Source: Algoriphagus sp.
GTDB taxonomy: Bacteria > Bacteroidota > Bacteroidia > Cytophagales > Cyclobacteriaceae
Reading direction: 5' to 3'
NCBI RefSeq assembly: GCF_024305035.1
Contig: NZ_JAMWZB010000034.1
Location: forward strand, 1-51,079
Length of the DNA stretch: 51,079 nt
Shown here: piece after piece, positions 42,562 to 51,025 of the stretch
Numbering within the stretch: position 1 is the first letter of the stretch
Layout: every line of letters starts with the position of its first letter
Notes under the pieces: generated by a model
Seen by the model: only the letters and a program-made list of their open reading frames with translations
Told to the model about the DNA's origin: nothing
Database searches by the model: none
Translations under genes and position numbers: made by a program

Positions 42562-43140
42562 ATGAGCCAGCGAAGAATTCCTATTTCAGCATATTTTCAA
42601 AAGCATACTTCCATTTCAGATGCTGAATTGGCTGAGATTGAACCTTACTTTTTGAGCAAAGAATTTAAGAAAGGAGAATTTATCCTTCAGGCAGGGGAGG
42701 TTTGCAATTTTATGATTTTTGTCGAATCAGGCTGTATAAGATTATTTCATATTACAGCGGAAGGGGAAGAGTTTACCCGGTATTTTGGGTTCGAGGGAAA
42801 ATTTGGAACCGCACTTTCGAGTATGATTAGTGGCGAACCTTCTTTTGAATTTATTCAGTCCTTGGAACCAACCCGGGCTAAACTTATTTCCAAGACGGAT
42901 TTTTATAGCTTGGTTGACAGCCATCCTGCTGTCAATAAAGTCTATCGGGGAATTTTGGAAATGGCCTACACCACTTCCCAGCGAAGGATTTATAATTTAC
43001 AAGGCGAAAGCGCCCTCGATCGATTGAAGTGGTTGATGAAGTATCAGCCGGGAATTTTAGCTCGGCTTTCCAGCAAGGTAATCGCAAGCTACATTGGAGT
43101 AACCCCATTCACATTAAGTCGTCTAAAATCAGAGCTTTAG
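42562..43140 (+). CDS. Crp/Fnr-family transcription regulator
   Basis: 192 aa; ATG 42562 (MSQRRIPISAYFQ) is chosen over the upstream in-frame start. A cyclic-nucleotide-binding-like beta roll covers about residues 20-120 (KKGEFILQAGEVCNFMIFV, then GCIRLF), and the C-terminus has a short HTH (ASYIGVTPFTLSRLKSEL). No Fnr-type iron-sulfur cysteine cluster is seen. Bacteroidota have many such regulators of unknown ligand. The next gene, 75 nt downstream on the same strand, encodes an exported barrel-like protein and may be its target. Confidence 0.85.
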   Translation: MSQRRIPISAYFQKHTSISDAELAEIEPYFLSKEFKKGEFILQAGEVCNFMIFVESGCIRLFHITAEGEEFTRYFGFEGKFGTALSSMISGEPSFEFIQSLEPTRAKLISKTDFYSLVDSHPAVNKVYRGILEMAYTTSQRRIYNLQGESALDRLKWLMKYQPGILARLSSKVIASYIGVTPFTLSRLKSEL

Positions 43141-43215
43141 AATAAAGTCTTGCCCTAGCGCAAGATTTTGGAAAAGGATCCGCTTCACCTTTGTGATAAA
43201 CAAACTCACCAAACA

Positions 43216-43875
43216 ATGAAGCCCTTCAGATCCTGGTTTTTCCTAACTTTTAGTATTGGATTTCCTATCAAAATACTTTTTGCCCAAGCCCCCGAACCCC
43301 CTATTCCCATAGAAATTATGCCTTCGCAGGATCAACTCTATTTTCAACTAGTGGTCAAAAAGCAATTTACTCCGACGAGCCGGTTCAATTTTTTTACGGT
43401 GACCACTTTCACTGCGAATGATCAAAATGAAATGAGAAAGTCATCTGTCCTCATTCCTGCACAGGTTCAATATGAGTTTGGGAAAAAAGGTTTTGGTGCT
43501 ATGGCTGGTGGAGAAATGAACTCAGTGGTTGGCTTTTACCCGATTTTTGGGCCCTTACACACCTATGTTTCAGCGAAATTTCTTGCGGTGACTGTGGCAA
43601 CCTTCTATGTTAATCAAGAACAGGATTTTAAGCTTTTTGGCCTATACGAATACAAGCCAATGCTTTCTGAAAAGTGGGTACTCTATACCCGGTTGCAATT
43701 TATTTACAATCATAGCATACGCGAAGGAGCGCATAATCGGAGTTACCTCTATCTGCGGACAGGATTAAAAAAAGGGCCAATGATTTTTGGGATCGGAGCC
43801 AATCTCGACCAGTTTGGTGCTGATAAAACCTATCGGGATTCGTTTGGCCCCTTTCTCAGATGGGAATTGCGCTAA
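43216..43875 (+). CDS. Exported protein, probable outer-membrane beta-barrel
   Basis: 219 aa from ATG 43216, with a signal peptide (MKPFRSWFFLTFSIGF, cleaved near FAQAPE). The mature part consists of alternating strands rich in Y, F and G and ends FGPFLRWELR, an aromatic/charged end typical of outer-membrane barrels. About eight to ten strands can be suspected. No family name is recognised. The Crp-type gene upstream suggests regulated expression. The longer open frame from 43168 would add a segment with no signal character. Confidence 0.6.
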   Translation: MKPFRSWFFLTFSIGFPIKILFAQAPEPPIPIEIMPSQDQLYFQLVVKKQFTPTSRFNFFTVTTFTANDQNEMRKSSVLIPAQVQYEFGKKGFGAMAGGEMNSVVGFYPIFGPLHTYVSAKFLAVTVATFYVNQEQDFKLFGLYEYKPMLSEKWVLYTRLQFIYNHSIREGAHNRSYLYLRTGLKKGPMIFGIGANLDQFGADKTYRDSFGPFLRWELR

Positions 43876-43876
43876 A

Positions 43877-44371
43877 TCAAAACGCTAACTCATCCACTTC
43901 ATTTCCTTTTCCTAAAAGCAAACTACGGGGACTTCGGCTGTTGCCTTTGTACACATGAACGATGTTTTGTTGAGTGGCAAAATCATCAATGAGAATGCTG
44001 TTTTGAACTCGAATGTTAGAATTCCAGGCTTGAGGTTCAGATTCTAAATAAAACCAAGCGGCATCCTCCTCAATTTCATAGCCCAAGACTCGTAACTCAA
44101 GCGCCTTTCCGTCTATCCACAATTTGTTTTTTTCCAATAAGTATTTTTCAATTTGAGAAAGGAGCTTTCCGGAATCCTGCGGTTCCAAAAAATCAATTTC
44201 TACCTGATGAAATTCCCGCAAGCTGACCTCCAAATCATCCCAAAAGATTTTTTGGGAAATTTCAAATCGCTGATTTTCGGGGTTTTGCCGGATTTCGGTC
44301 AAGCTGATGAAAAACGGATGCGTTAGGACCATCCATCCCAGACTGATTATGAATATGTAAAACTGTTGCAT
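43877..44371 (-). CDS. DUF6702-like exported protein
   Basis: 164 aa with a signal/anchor N-terminus (MQQFYIFIISLGWMVL), then HPFFISLTEIRQNPENQRFE, the opening typical of DUF6702 proteins of Bacteroidota, whose first conserved motif is HPxxVSxTEI. It is probably periplasmic and tethered, with no catalytic residues visible. It is divergent from hupE-like and M1 peptidase genes (85 nt), the neighbourhood in which such genes are often seen. The function is unknown. Confidence 0.7.
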   Translation of the reverse strand: MQQFYIFIISLGWMVLTHPFFISLTEIRQNPENQRFEISQKIFWDDLEVSLREFHQVEIDFLEPQDSGKLLSQIEKYLLEKNKLWIDGKALELRVLGYEIEEDAAWFYLESEPQAWNSNIRVQNSILIDDFATQQNIVHVYKGNSRSPRSLLLGKGNEVDELAF

Positions 44372-44456
44372 TTGGAGGTACTCGCTGTGTCTTTTGTGGG
44401 GATAATCCCGTATAATTGCCGCAATTTACTTCTATTGAAGTATATAATCACCGACC

Positions 44457-45038
44457 ATGAACACATTTGAGCTTTATTTTAAATTAGGCCTTCAGCATAT
44501 TTTGGATATTCAGGGTTACGATCATATCCTATTTGTGTTGGCACTCTGTGCGGTATTTACGGGAAGAGATTGGAAAAAGATCTTGATTCTCGTCACGGCA
44601 TTTACGATTGGGCATTCTTTGACCTTGGCTTTGGCTACCTTTAAAATCGTCAATGTACGCTCGGATGTGATCGAGTTTTTGATTCCGGTGACTATTGCCA
44701 TTACCGCATTTATGACGATATTGAAGCCCAGGCCTAGCTCTGGACGCGGGGTTCAACTCAATTATTTCTTTGCCTTGTTTTTTGGATTGATCCATGGACT
44801 GGGTTTTTCCAATTATCTCCGCGAATTGTTGGGAAAAGAGGCGTCGATTTGGCAACCACTCTTGGCTTTCAACCTGGGTTTGGAAGCGGGGCAATTGGTT
44901 ATTGTGGGGGCATTTCTGCTGCTGACTTCCATTTTGGTGGGAATAGCAGGCGTAAACAAGCGGGACTGGGCCTTGGTTGTCTCCTCGATGGTTTTGGGAG
45001 TGGCTTTAGTATTAATGTTAGAAACGAAATTCTGGTAA
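44457..45038 (+). CDS. HupE/UreJ-family membrane protein
   Basis: 193 aa with six hydrophobic segments. The family pattern is clear: FKLGLQHILDIQGYDHILFVLAL near the N-terminus (H, D and H are potential nickel ligands), then FTIGHSLTLALA and FGLIHGLGFSNYL. HupE and UreJ proteins move nickel or related metals for hydrogenases and urease, but in this neighbourhood there is neither, so another metal or role is plausible. It lies 13 nt before the M1 peptidase gene and is probably co-transcribed with it. Confidence 0.85.
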   Translation: MNTFELYFKLGLQHILDIQGYDHILFVLALCAVFTGRDWKKILILVTAFTIGHSLTLALATFKIVNVRSDVIEFLIPVTIAITAFMTILKPRPSSGRGVQLNYFFALFFGLIHGLGFSNYLRELLGKEASIWQPLLAFNLGLEAGQLVIVGAFLLLTSILVGIAGVNKRDWALVVSSMVLGVALVLMLETKFW

Positions 45039-45051
45039 TAAATATAACTCT

Positions 45052-47388
45052 ATGAGAAAATTTGGACTCGCTATCGCTTTGTTTGCGCTGGTTTCGACCG
45101 AAGGCTGGTCACAGGCTCGCCGATCGGAGCAAAATCATGCTGAGCGTTTTGAGCAACTCGGAACGATGCTTCGCTCTCCGAATGTGTACCGTACCGCTTC
45201 AGGTGCTCCGGGACACATGTATTGGCAGCAGCAGGCCAATTACGTGATCGATGTGGAACTCAATGATGACAATCAATCCATCAAAGGATCCCAGACGGTC
45301 ACCTACATCAACAACTCTCCGGACCAACTCACCTACCTTTGGGTGCAACTGGAAGAAAACCAACGAGGTCCCGAGTCTGAGGCGCCTAAGGTTGCCGAAA
45401 GCTCCATCAATTCACGCATGACCATGCGAACCTTGGAAGGCATCCTTTGGGAAAATGAGGAGTTTGGTTACAAGGTTTTAGATGTAAAAGATGAAAATGG
45501 AAATGCTCTTCCTGTCGCGGTGAATAAAACCATGATGCGAATTGATTTGCCGCAGCCCTTAAAGGCAGGAGAGACTTTTTCCTTCAAGGTGGACTGGTCC
45601 TTCAACATCACAGACAGGATGAGTTACATTTCCGGCCGTCCGGGCTATGAGTATTTTCCAGAGGATGGAAATTACCTCTACACGATGGCCGAGTGGTTTC
45701 CAAGGATGGCTGTTTACTCTGATTTTGAAGGCTGGCAAAACAAGCAATTTCTTGGAAGAGGTGAATTTGCCTTGACTTTTGGGGATTATGAAGTCCGAAT
45801 TACCGTTCCGGCCGATCACATGGTAGGGGCTACCGGAGTTTTGCAAAATCCGGAAGAGGTACTTTCCGCAACCGAACTGGAGCGATGGAACAAAGCCAAG
45901 CAAACCTATGATAATCCGGTCATCATCCGGACTCAGGCAGAAGCCGAAAAACTGGAAAAAGGAAAATCAACCGAAAAGAAAACCTGGATATTTAAAGCTG
46001 AAAATGTGCGTGATTTCGCCTGGACTTCTTCCAGAAAATTCATCTGGGATGCCATGGCCGTAAAGCAGGGCGGAAAGGATGTGATGGCCATGTCTTATTA
46101 TGCCAAAGAAGGCAATCCGCTTTGGGAGCAATACTCCACACGAGTAGTGGCCCATACGATCAAATCTTATTCTGAAAAAACCTTTGACTATCCTTACCCC
46201 ACCGCTATATCAGTAGAAGGAAGCAATGGGATGGAATACCCAATGATTTGCTTCAACTATGGTCGTCCCGACAAAGACGGCACCTATTCGGAAGCCGTAA
46301 AATACGGAATGATCTCCGTAATCATTCATGAAGTGGGGCATAACTTTTTCCCCATGATCGTCAACTCCGACGAGCGTCAGTGGACTTGGATGGATGAGGG
46401 TTTGAATACCTTTATGCAGTTTATGGCTGAGCAGGAATGGGATCGGGATTACCCCTCCCGTCGTGGGCCGGCCCATAAAATTGTTCCTTACATGAGAAGT
46501 GAAAAGCAGTACCTGGAGCCGATCATGACCAATTCGGAAAATATCATTCAATTTGGCCCTAATGCGTATGCCAAGCCGGCTACCGCTTTGAATATTTTAC
46601 GGGAGACCGTGATGGGAAGAGAACTGTTTGACTATGCCTTTAAAGAGTACGCAAGAAGATGGATGTTTAAGCATCCGACCCCAGAGGATTTATTCCGTAC
46701 AATGGAGGATGCTTCGGCTATCGATCTGGATTGGTTCTGGAGAGGATGGTTTTACGAGACCGAACCGGTGGATATTGCCATTCAGGATGTAAAATGGTTT
46801 AAGTTGGATAACCGAACTCCTGCCGAAAAGAAAGCAGCCGATCGGGCTGAATTTGAGCGAGAGGAAACTTACGTCAGTAAGGAGTTTAACAAAGTTGACG
46901 TACCACAGACCGTGTTGGAAGCCGACCCGGCCACGCGTGATTTCTACAATAGCTACGATCGATTTGCGATTACTCCCGAGGATGAGGAAGAATACAAGCA
47001 ATTTATGGCGAGCTTGACGGATAAAGAGCGAGAGTTGCTCAATTCGGATCTAAATTTCTATGAGCTTACTTTCGAAAATGTAGGCGGCTTGGTTATGCCT
47101 TTGATCATTGAGTTTCAGTATGCTGATGGTACCTCGGAGATCGAGCGGATTCCTGCTGAAATCTGGAAGCTGAATGAAACGAAGGTGACCAAAGTTTTCC
47201 CCAAGAAAAAAGAAGTAGTGCAGTTTGTTTTGGATCCATATCGGGAGACTGCCGATATCGATGAGTCGAGCAACTACTGGCCAAGACAGTACCAGCCTAC
47301 GCGCTTCGAACTCTTCAAAGGTCGAGGTGGCGCAAGAGGTGCTTCTACAGGAGACAATCCGATGAAGCGGGCACAGAAGAAAAAGTAA
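45052..47388 (+). CDS. M1-family metallopeptidase (gluzincin)
   Basis: 778-residue exported aminopeptidase-like enzyme with a signal peptide (residues 1-19, ending WSQA). The zinc site is HEVGHNFFPM near residue 425 with the third ligand Glu in WMDEGLNTFMQF near residue 447; GMEYPM before it is the M1 GxMEN-like exopeptidase motif (here GMEYP). The N-terminal beta domain covers about residues 60-290 and the C-terminal part ends with a basic tail. Probably periplasmic or outer-membrane-associated degradation of peptides. A strong terminator follows. Confidence 0.92.
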   Translation: MRKFGLAIALFALVSTEGWSQARRSEQNHAERFEQLGTMLRSPNVYRTASGAPGHMYWQQQANYVIDVELNDDNQSIKGSQTVTYINNSPDQLTYLWVQLEENQRGPESEAPKVAESSINSRMTMRTLEGILWENEEFGYKVLDVKDENGNALPVAVNKTMMRIDLPQPLKAGETFSFKVDWSFNITDRMSYISGRPGYEYFPEDGNYLYTMAEWFPRMAVYSDFEGWQNKQFLGRGEFALTFGDYEVRITVPADHMVGATGVLQNPEEVLSATELERWNKAKQTYDNPVIIRTQAEAEKLEKGKSTEKKTWIFKAENVRDFAWTSSRKFIWDAMAVKQGGKDVMAMSYYAKEGNPLWEQYSTRVVAHTIKSYSEKTFDYPYPTAISVEGSNGMEYPMICFNYGRPDKDGTYSEAVKYGMISVIIHEVGHNFFPMIVNSDERQWTWMDEGLNTFMQFMAEQEWDRDYPSRRGPAHKIVPYMRSEKQYLEPIMTNSENIIQFGPNAYAKPATALNILRETVMGRELFDYAFKEYARRWMFKHPTPEDLFRTMEDASAIDLDWFWRGWFYETEPVDIAIQDVKWFKLDNRTPAEKKAADRAEFEREETYVSKEFNKVDVPQTVLEADPATRDFYNSYDRFAITPEDEEEYKQFMASLTDKERELLNSDLNFYELTFENVGGLVMPLIIEFQYADGTSEIERIPAEIWKLNETKVTKVFPKKKEVVQFVLDPYRETADIDESSNYWPRQYQPTRFELFKGRGGARGASTGDNPMKRAQKKK

Positions 47389-47426
47389 TTTTCAAGCAGA
47401 CCTGACAGGTTTGCGAAAAATATCCA

Positions 47427-47480
47427 CCCTCCAAGGGTCCTGATACCTATCGGGAATCCCTTTGGAGGGTTTTGTTTTTT
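47427..47480 (+). terminator. Rho-independent terminator after the M1 peptidase gene
   Basis: Stem CCCTCCAAGGG pairs with CCCTTTGGAGGG (one unpaired base), with a 20-nt loop and a T-rich tail (TTTTGTTTTTT). It ends 3 nt before the first 168-bp direct repeat. Confidence 0.8.
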
Positions 47481-47483
47481 ATC

Positions 47484-47651
47484 CAAAAGTTGACCTTGTT
47501 TTCCAAGATGCTGAATAAGGACTTTTCTCCCAATCGGACGATTCAGATCGATAGAAAAGACTGAGGATTTCTTCAAAACCGAAAGAAAACCCCCAAAAAA
47601 TACCCAGAACTGGGTATTTTTTGGGACTTTTTTTAGCCTTAGGTTTAAGGA
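47484..47651 (+). repeat. 168-bp direct repeat, copy 1 (left end of the toxin cassette)
   Basis: It matches 50858-51025 over 168 nt with four mismatches: the AA to TT in the palindrome loop (47608-47609), and two changes near the right end (47636, 47639). It begins CAAAAGTTGACCTTG and ends AGGTTTAAGGA. It includes an 18-arm-plus palindrome with a T run. On the plus strand a frame stays open for 26 codons from the first base (QKLTLFSKMLN to RKD, then TGA). Confidence 0.95.
47592..47634 (+). terminator. Terminator-like palindrome inside repeat copy 1
   Basis: The arms CCCAAAAAATACCCAG and CTGGGTATTTTTTGGG pair perfectly (16 bp) around a 2-nt loop AA, followed by a T run. It lies about 50 nt upstream of the toxin reading frame, so either transcription starts after it or it attenuates the cassette. 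Confidence 0.75.
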
Positions 47652-47686
47652 GTTAAAAATTTAAATTTTATGAAAACAGCAAACTT

Positions 47687-49567
47687 TTGGCTTTAAAAGA
47701 ACTGATTTTTAAAGGACTTTTAGCCGCAGTCTTTTTACTAAGTTTTTGGGGTTGCCAGCAGGAGATCGATACCGATCCGGCACTCAAAAAGGATACTATT
47801 GAAAGTGAACAGGGTCAATTCAAGGTGCAGTCTGCCGATCCAGCGGATCTGCAAAATCTGGGATTGAAAATGAGTAAGCGGGTGGGTGTGGATATTATAC
47901 AATCCGCCCGGAACCGGGAGATGTCAGATTTTTTGTTTGATCTGGATGCGTCCCTGCTTACGCAGGATTCATTACTCAGAAAAACGTACACGGTACCTTT
48001 TCTGGAAAAAGATGATCGGTTTAGCACCTTCAACTTGGTGGTGGTCACCGATAGCCTGGATAATCTGCTGGATCAATATGTACTAAAGTACGAATTTGAC
48101 AGCCTTCAGTATCAGTCATTTTTAGAACTTAAAGATTTACTCCAGTCGGGTGCTATAATCAAGCGGTATTCTTTTTCTAATTTTTTCAATGATTCTAATC
48201 CTACTTTTCTGGAAAGGTGTCAGGGAGTGTTTGATGAAAATGGGGATCCGGTAATTTGTGACCAAGTTACTATAGAATCCGGATCTGGTGGAGGCGGATC
48301 TACTGGTGGAAGTGGAGATGCGTGGATTACACCAGGCGGTGGAAGTACACCGGAAAGTGGAGGAGGCTCTTCTGGTTCAGGGAGTTCTGGCGGAGGTACT
48401 TCTTGTTCTTGGACAATAAGCTACCAATCCACAGAAACTGGTATTGGAGGCTCTTATTGTGAATCGGTATGTAGTTTTACCACAATTATTACAATTACAT
48501 GTGCTGATCCATATTCTAGAAAAAGAGTTGCAGAAAATGAAGGGGCGATGACCTGCATGGACTGTGACGTTTCTGATTTTGGTACACCTGCCTTCACGCC
48601 TTCTAAAATTTCTAATTCAATCAACAGGGATTTAAATGGAGCTTTATCAGATTACCACCTGCAGTATTTAAGCCATCCTGATAATCAAACCTTCGCCAAA
48701 GATCTATGGCAAGCACTTGGAGAGGATGAAATGATAGATCAAAACGCAGCTTTGTTTACTATTTCAGCAGGGATGAATGGAGTTCTGGACAAACCTTTTA
48801 ATTCAACTTTTGGGCTTGCAGTAGACGGCTTAGTGGAGGCTGATTTAAGCAATCCGGCTACACTACACTTATTCTATACCTATTTTTCAGCTAAAATAGC
48901 TTTTTTAAAGCATGAACATCCTGAATGGAGTGATGGAAAACTACTTTATGAGGCAACCAAAGAAGCCCTTCATTGGACATTGGATATTGCTGGCTTAGTT
49001 CCTGTCCTAGGTGAACCTGCGGATTTATTGAATGCAACACTTTATTTGATTGAGGGTGATGGGGTTAATGCAACCATTTCCGCGGCCTCGGCAATTCCAT
49101 TTTATGGGATTATTGCCTCTGGTTCAAGAATGGGATGGAAGGTTATTTCATCAACAAGTGATATTCCATCAAAAAGAATTTTAAGGTGGGTAGTAAATTT
49201 GGAAGGAAAAATAACCTTTGGTTATCGATCTGATTTAGCGAAAAATTTCCCATCGATGAACTCTGCTACTCATCAGGCTCACCATATTATTCCATGGTCA
49301 AAAAAAATTCAAGAACATCCTGTTGTCCAAAAAGCAGCAGATTGGGGGTTTCATATGAATGAATCGTTAAATGGGATTCCGGTCACGAAAGCAAGAAATC
49401 AGCCAAATCATGATGTCTATAATGATTTGATTGAATCAAAGCTTGATTTTATTGAAAGGAGGTTTCCAGAAGATCAATGGAATAATGAATTAGTTAAACT
49501 TGTAAATGATGCAAAGGCTGCCATCCAAGCTAATCCAAGTAAACATTTAAACGATATAACCTTCTGA
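47687..49567 (+). CDS. Lipoprotein polymorphic toxin with C-terminal AHH nuclease domain
   Basis: 626 aa from TTG 47687 (MALKELIFKGLL): lipoprotein signal with the lipidated Cys23 (SFWGCQQ), N-terminal soluble region (about 25-195), Gly/Ser linker (about 199-240), a short cysteine-rich patch (C-x-C and MTCMDC), a helical region, a hydrophobic pre-toxin segment (about 425-475, LDIAGLVPVLGEPADLLN, PT-TG-like), then a nuclease domain from about residue 515. The motif HQAHHIIPW at residues 529-537 is the AHH signature of the HNH/EndoVII superfamily. An ATG at 47670 is one base out of frame with this ORF. The immunity gene follows directly. Confidence 0.85.
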   Translation: MALKELIFKGLLAAVFLLSFWGCQQEIDTDPALKKDTIESEQGQFKVQSADPADLQNLGLKMSKRVGVDIIQSARNREMSDFLFDLDASLLTQDSLLRKTYTVPFLEKDDRFSTFNLVVVTDSLDNLLDQYVLKYEFDSLQYQSFLELKDLLQSGAIIKRYSFSNFFNDSNPTFLERCQGVFDENGDPVICDQVTIESGSGGGGSTGGSGDAWITPGGGSTPESGGGSSGSGSSGGGTSCSWTISYQSTETGIGGSYCESVCSFTTIITITCADPYSRKRVAENEGAMTCMDCDVSDFGTPAFTPSKISNSINRDLNGALSDYHLQYLSHPDNQTFAKDLWQALGEDEMIDQNAALFTISAGMNGVLDKPFNSTFGLAVDGLVEADLSNPATLHLFYTYFSAKIAFLKHEHPEWSDGKLLYEATKEALHWTLDIAGLVPVLGEPADLLNATLYLIEGDGVNATISAASAIPFYGIIASGSRMGWKVISSTSDIPSKRILRWVVNLEGKITFGYRSDLAKNFPSMNSATHQAHHIIPWSKKIQEHPVVQKAADWGFHMNESLNGIPVTKARNQPNHDVYNDLIESKLDFIERRFPEDQWNNELVKLVNDAKAAIQANPSKHLNDITF

Positions 49568-50289
49568 TGAAATACTATCAAATGATGAAGTCTCCCAAGG
49601 ATTTGATCAAAAATTACATAGAAAAATGTCATGTAAACGATCCTATGTTTATTGGAAAACATGACAATCGTTCTAAAGTGGGCTTTGAGCCAATAATATC
49701 AGATATTATCTTAAACGAAGGAGAGCGGATTCCAGATTTTTTTTCAGCCGGAGGCATGCTCTCTCCAAGATTAATCGTCTCTTCTCGACTCAAATCATTT
49801 TTGGAGAAATGTTGTGAAAGTGCGTGCATTGAATTCTTTCCTATCACACTTATCCAAAGTAAGGAGAAAGTTGAAGGGTATTGGATTACAAATTTTATAT
49901 CCTTTTCAGACGATTCCTTGGATTTTGACAGAACCACTTTTTATGTGGATACAGATACACCGATCAAAAACAAATACGGAGTTTATGTGGATAGAACCAG
50001 AAATACAGAACTTCGTAAGTTCAATAATCTTTCTGAATTTCTAAAAGTGAAAAAGGAAGGTTGGGGAAATGGGGTTTCTGTTTACCCTAAAAGACCTTTC
50101 GTAAAAGAATCAGAGAAACGTCCAATTTTGCTCTTTGATAAAGTACCGATCCTAGGAATAATAGTCTCAGAGGATTTGAAAAAGGAAATAGAGGAAAATG
50201 GATTTCAAGGCATCGAGTTCAAACCTCTGGAAATCCCCGATGAAGAATGGTATGGTCCCAATGGTTTGAGAAAGCAGTTTTACAAATAA
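49567..50289 (+). CDS. Imm11-like immunity protein (DUF1629 family)
   Basis: 240 aa. Typical Imm11/DUF1629 parts: SPRLIVSSRLKSFLEKCCES (a helix that begins the conserved half), IEFFPI, then near the end ILGIIVSEDLKKEIEENGFQ and GIEFKPLE. No signal peptide: cytoplasmic. The ATG shares one base with the toxin stop (TGATG), the tight coupling usual for toxin/immunity pairs. It is expected to bind and block the neighbouring AHH nuclease; specificity is inference from position. Codon use is A+T-rich like the toxin's C-terminal half. Confidence 0.78.
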   Translation: MKYYQMMKSPKDLIKNYIEKCHVNDPMFIGKHDNRSKVGFEPIISDIILNEGERIPDFFSAGGMLSPRLIVSSRLKSFLEKCCESACIEFFPITLIQSKEKVEGYWITNFISFSDDSLDFDRTTFYVDTDTPIKNKYGVYVDRTRNTELRKFNNLSEFLKVKKEGWGNGVSVYPKRPFVKESEKRPILLFDKVPILGIIVSEDLKKEIEENGFQGIEFKPLEIPDEEWYGPNGLRKQFYK

Positions 50290-50347
50290 ATCGATATCCA
50301 GTCTTGAATATTCAGGGCTGGATTTTCTTCAAACAAAAAGATCCCTT

Positions 50348-50836
50348 ATGCAACGAAAGCCATGGCCCAGTCTGGAAGAATGGGTAGAATCTGAGCAAAG
50401 TCTCCAGCAAAAAATCACCGAACTCTACGAGTCCGACCTTTCTCCAGAAGAGCAGGCAAGGGAAGCTTTAAGCTATCTGGTAGACCGCTACCAACTGCCC
50501 CTCACTCCGCTCGATATAGAAGATCGGGAATGGGAAGATGCCGGGGATTCCTGGTATCAGCCGGTATCGATGTTTGAGTTGATAGCACAATTAAAATTCG
50601 TGGAACCGAAAAACAATGATCCTCGCTATTTGGTCCTTCAATCCGCCTATTTGATCAAGCACAAATTAATCATAGACCTTTCTCAGGAGTTGGGAAACTT
50701 TCTGGACGGAGACGATCTTCAGGGCTTGGGTTATCGAGGGCAGGATATCTTTGAAGCAGAGTTGATTCCCATCAAAACTGGGGAAAGCTGGACAGATAAA
50801 GGATGTACCTATTTTATTAAAGAGCAATTACGGTAA
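50348..50836 (+). CDS. Small acidic protein of unknown function, third gene of the cassette
   Basis: 162 aa, acidic (many D/E), no signal peptide: MQRKPWPSLEEWVESEQSLQ, then SPEEQAREALSYLVDRYQLP. No family is recognised. It is 58 nt after the Imm11-like gene and inside the two 168-bp repeats. Acidic small proteins in this position are often second or orphan immunity proteins; that is a guess. Its base use is more G+C-rich than the immunity gene's, suggesting a different origin. Copy 2 of the repeat begins 21 nt after its stop. Confidence 0.6.
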   Translation: MQRKPWPSLEEWVESEQSLQQKITELYESDLSPEEQAREALSYLVDRYQLPLTPLDIEDREWEDAGDSWYQPVSMFELIAQLKFVEPKNNDPRYLVLQSAYLIKHKLIIDLSQELGNFLDGDDLQGLGYRGQDIFEAELIPIKTGESWTDKGCTYFIKEQLR

Positions 50837-50857
50837 AAGGAAGACTACTTATATTAT

Positions 50858-51025
50858 CAAAAGTTGACCTTGTTTTCCAAGATGCTGAATAAGGACTTTT
50901 CTCCCAATCGGACGATTCAGATCGATAGAAAAGACTGAGGATTTCTTCAAAACCGAAAGAAAACCCCCAAAAAATACCCAGTTCTGGGTATTTTTTGGGA
51001 CTTTTTTTATCCCTAGGTTTAAGGA
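50858..51025 (+). repeat. 168-bp direct repeat, copy 2 (right end of the toxin cassette)
   Basis: The partner of 47484-47651, offset by 3374 nt in the same direction. It carries the same palindrome and T run, but with loop TT instead of AA. The sequence after it (GATGTCACCAGAAAATAAC) differs from that after copy 1, so a new gene or a cassette boundary may begin just beyond. Confidence 0.95.
50966..51008 (+). terminator. Terminator-like palindrome inside repeat copy 2
   Basis: The same perfect 16-bp arms as at 47592 with the central two bases TT, and a T run after it. Here it acts as the natural terminator of the immunity/small-protein genes. Confidence 0.8.

Noticed and set aside
47274..47576. 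Minus-strand frame covering the repeat
   Set aside because: It overlaps the end of the M1 peptidase gene and the terminator, and it exists in both repeat copies only because the repeat is open on that strand.
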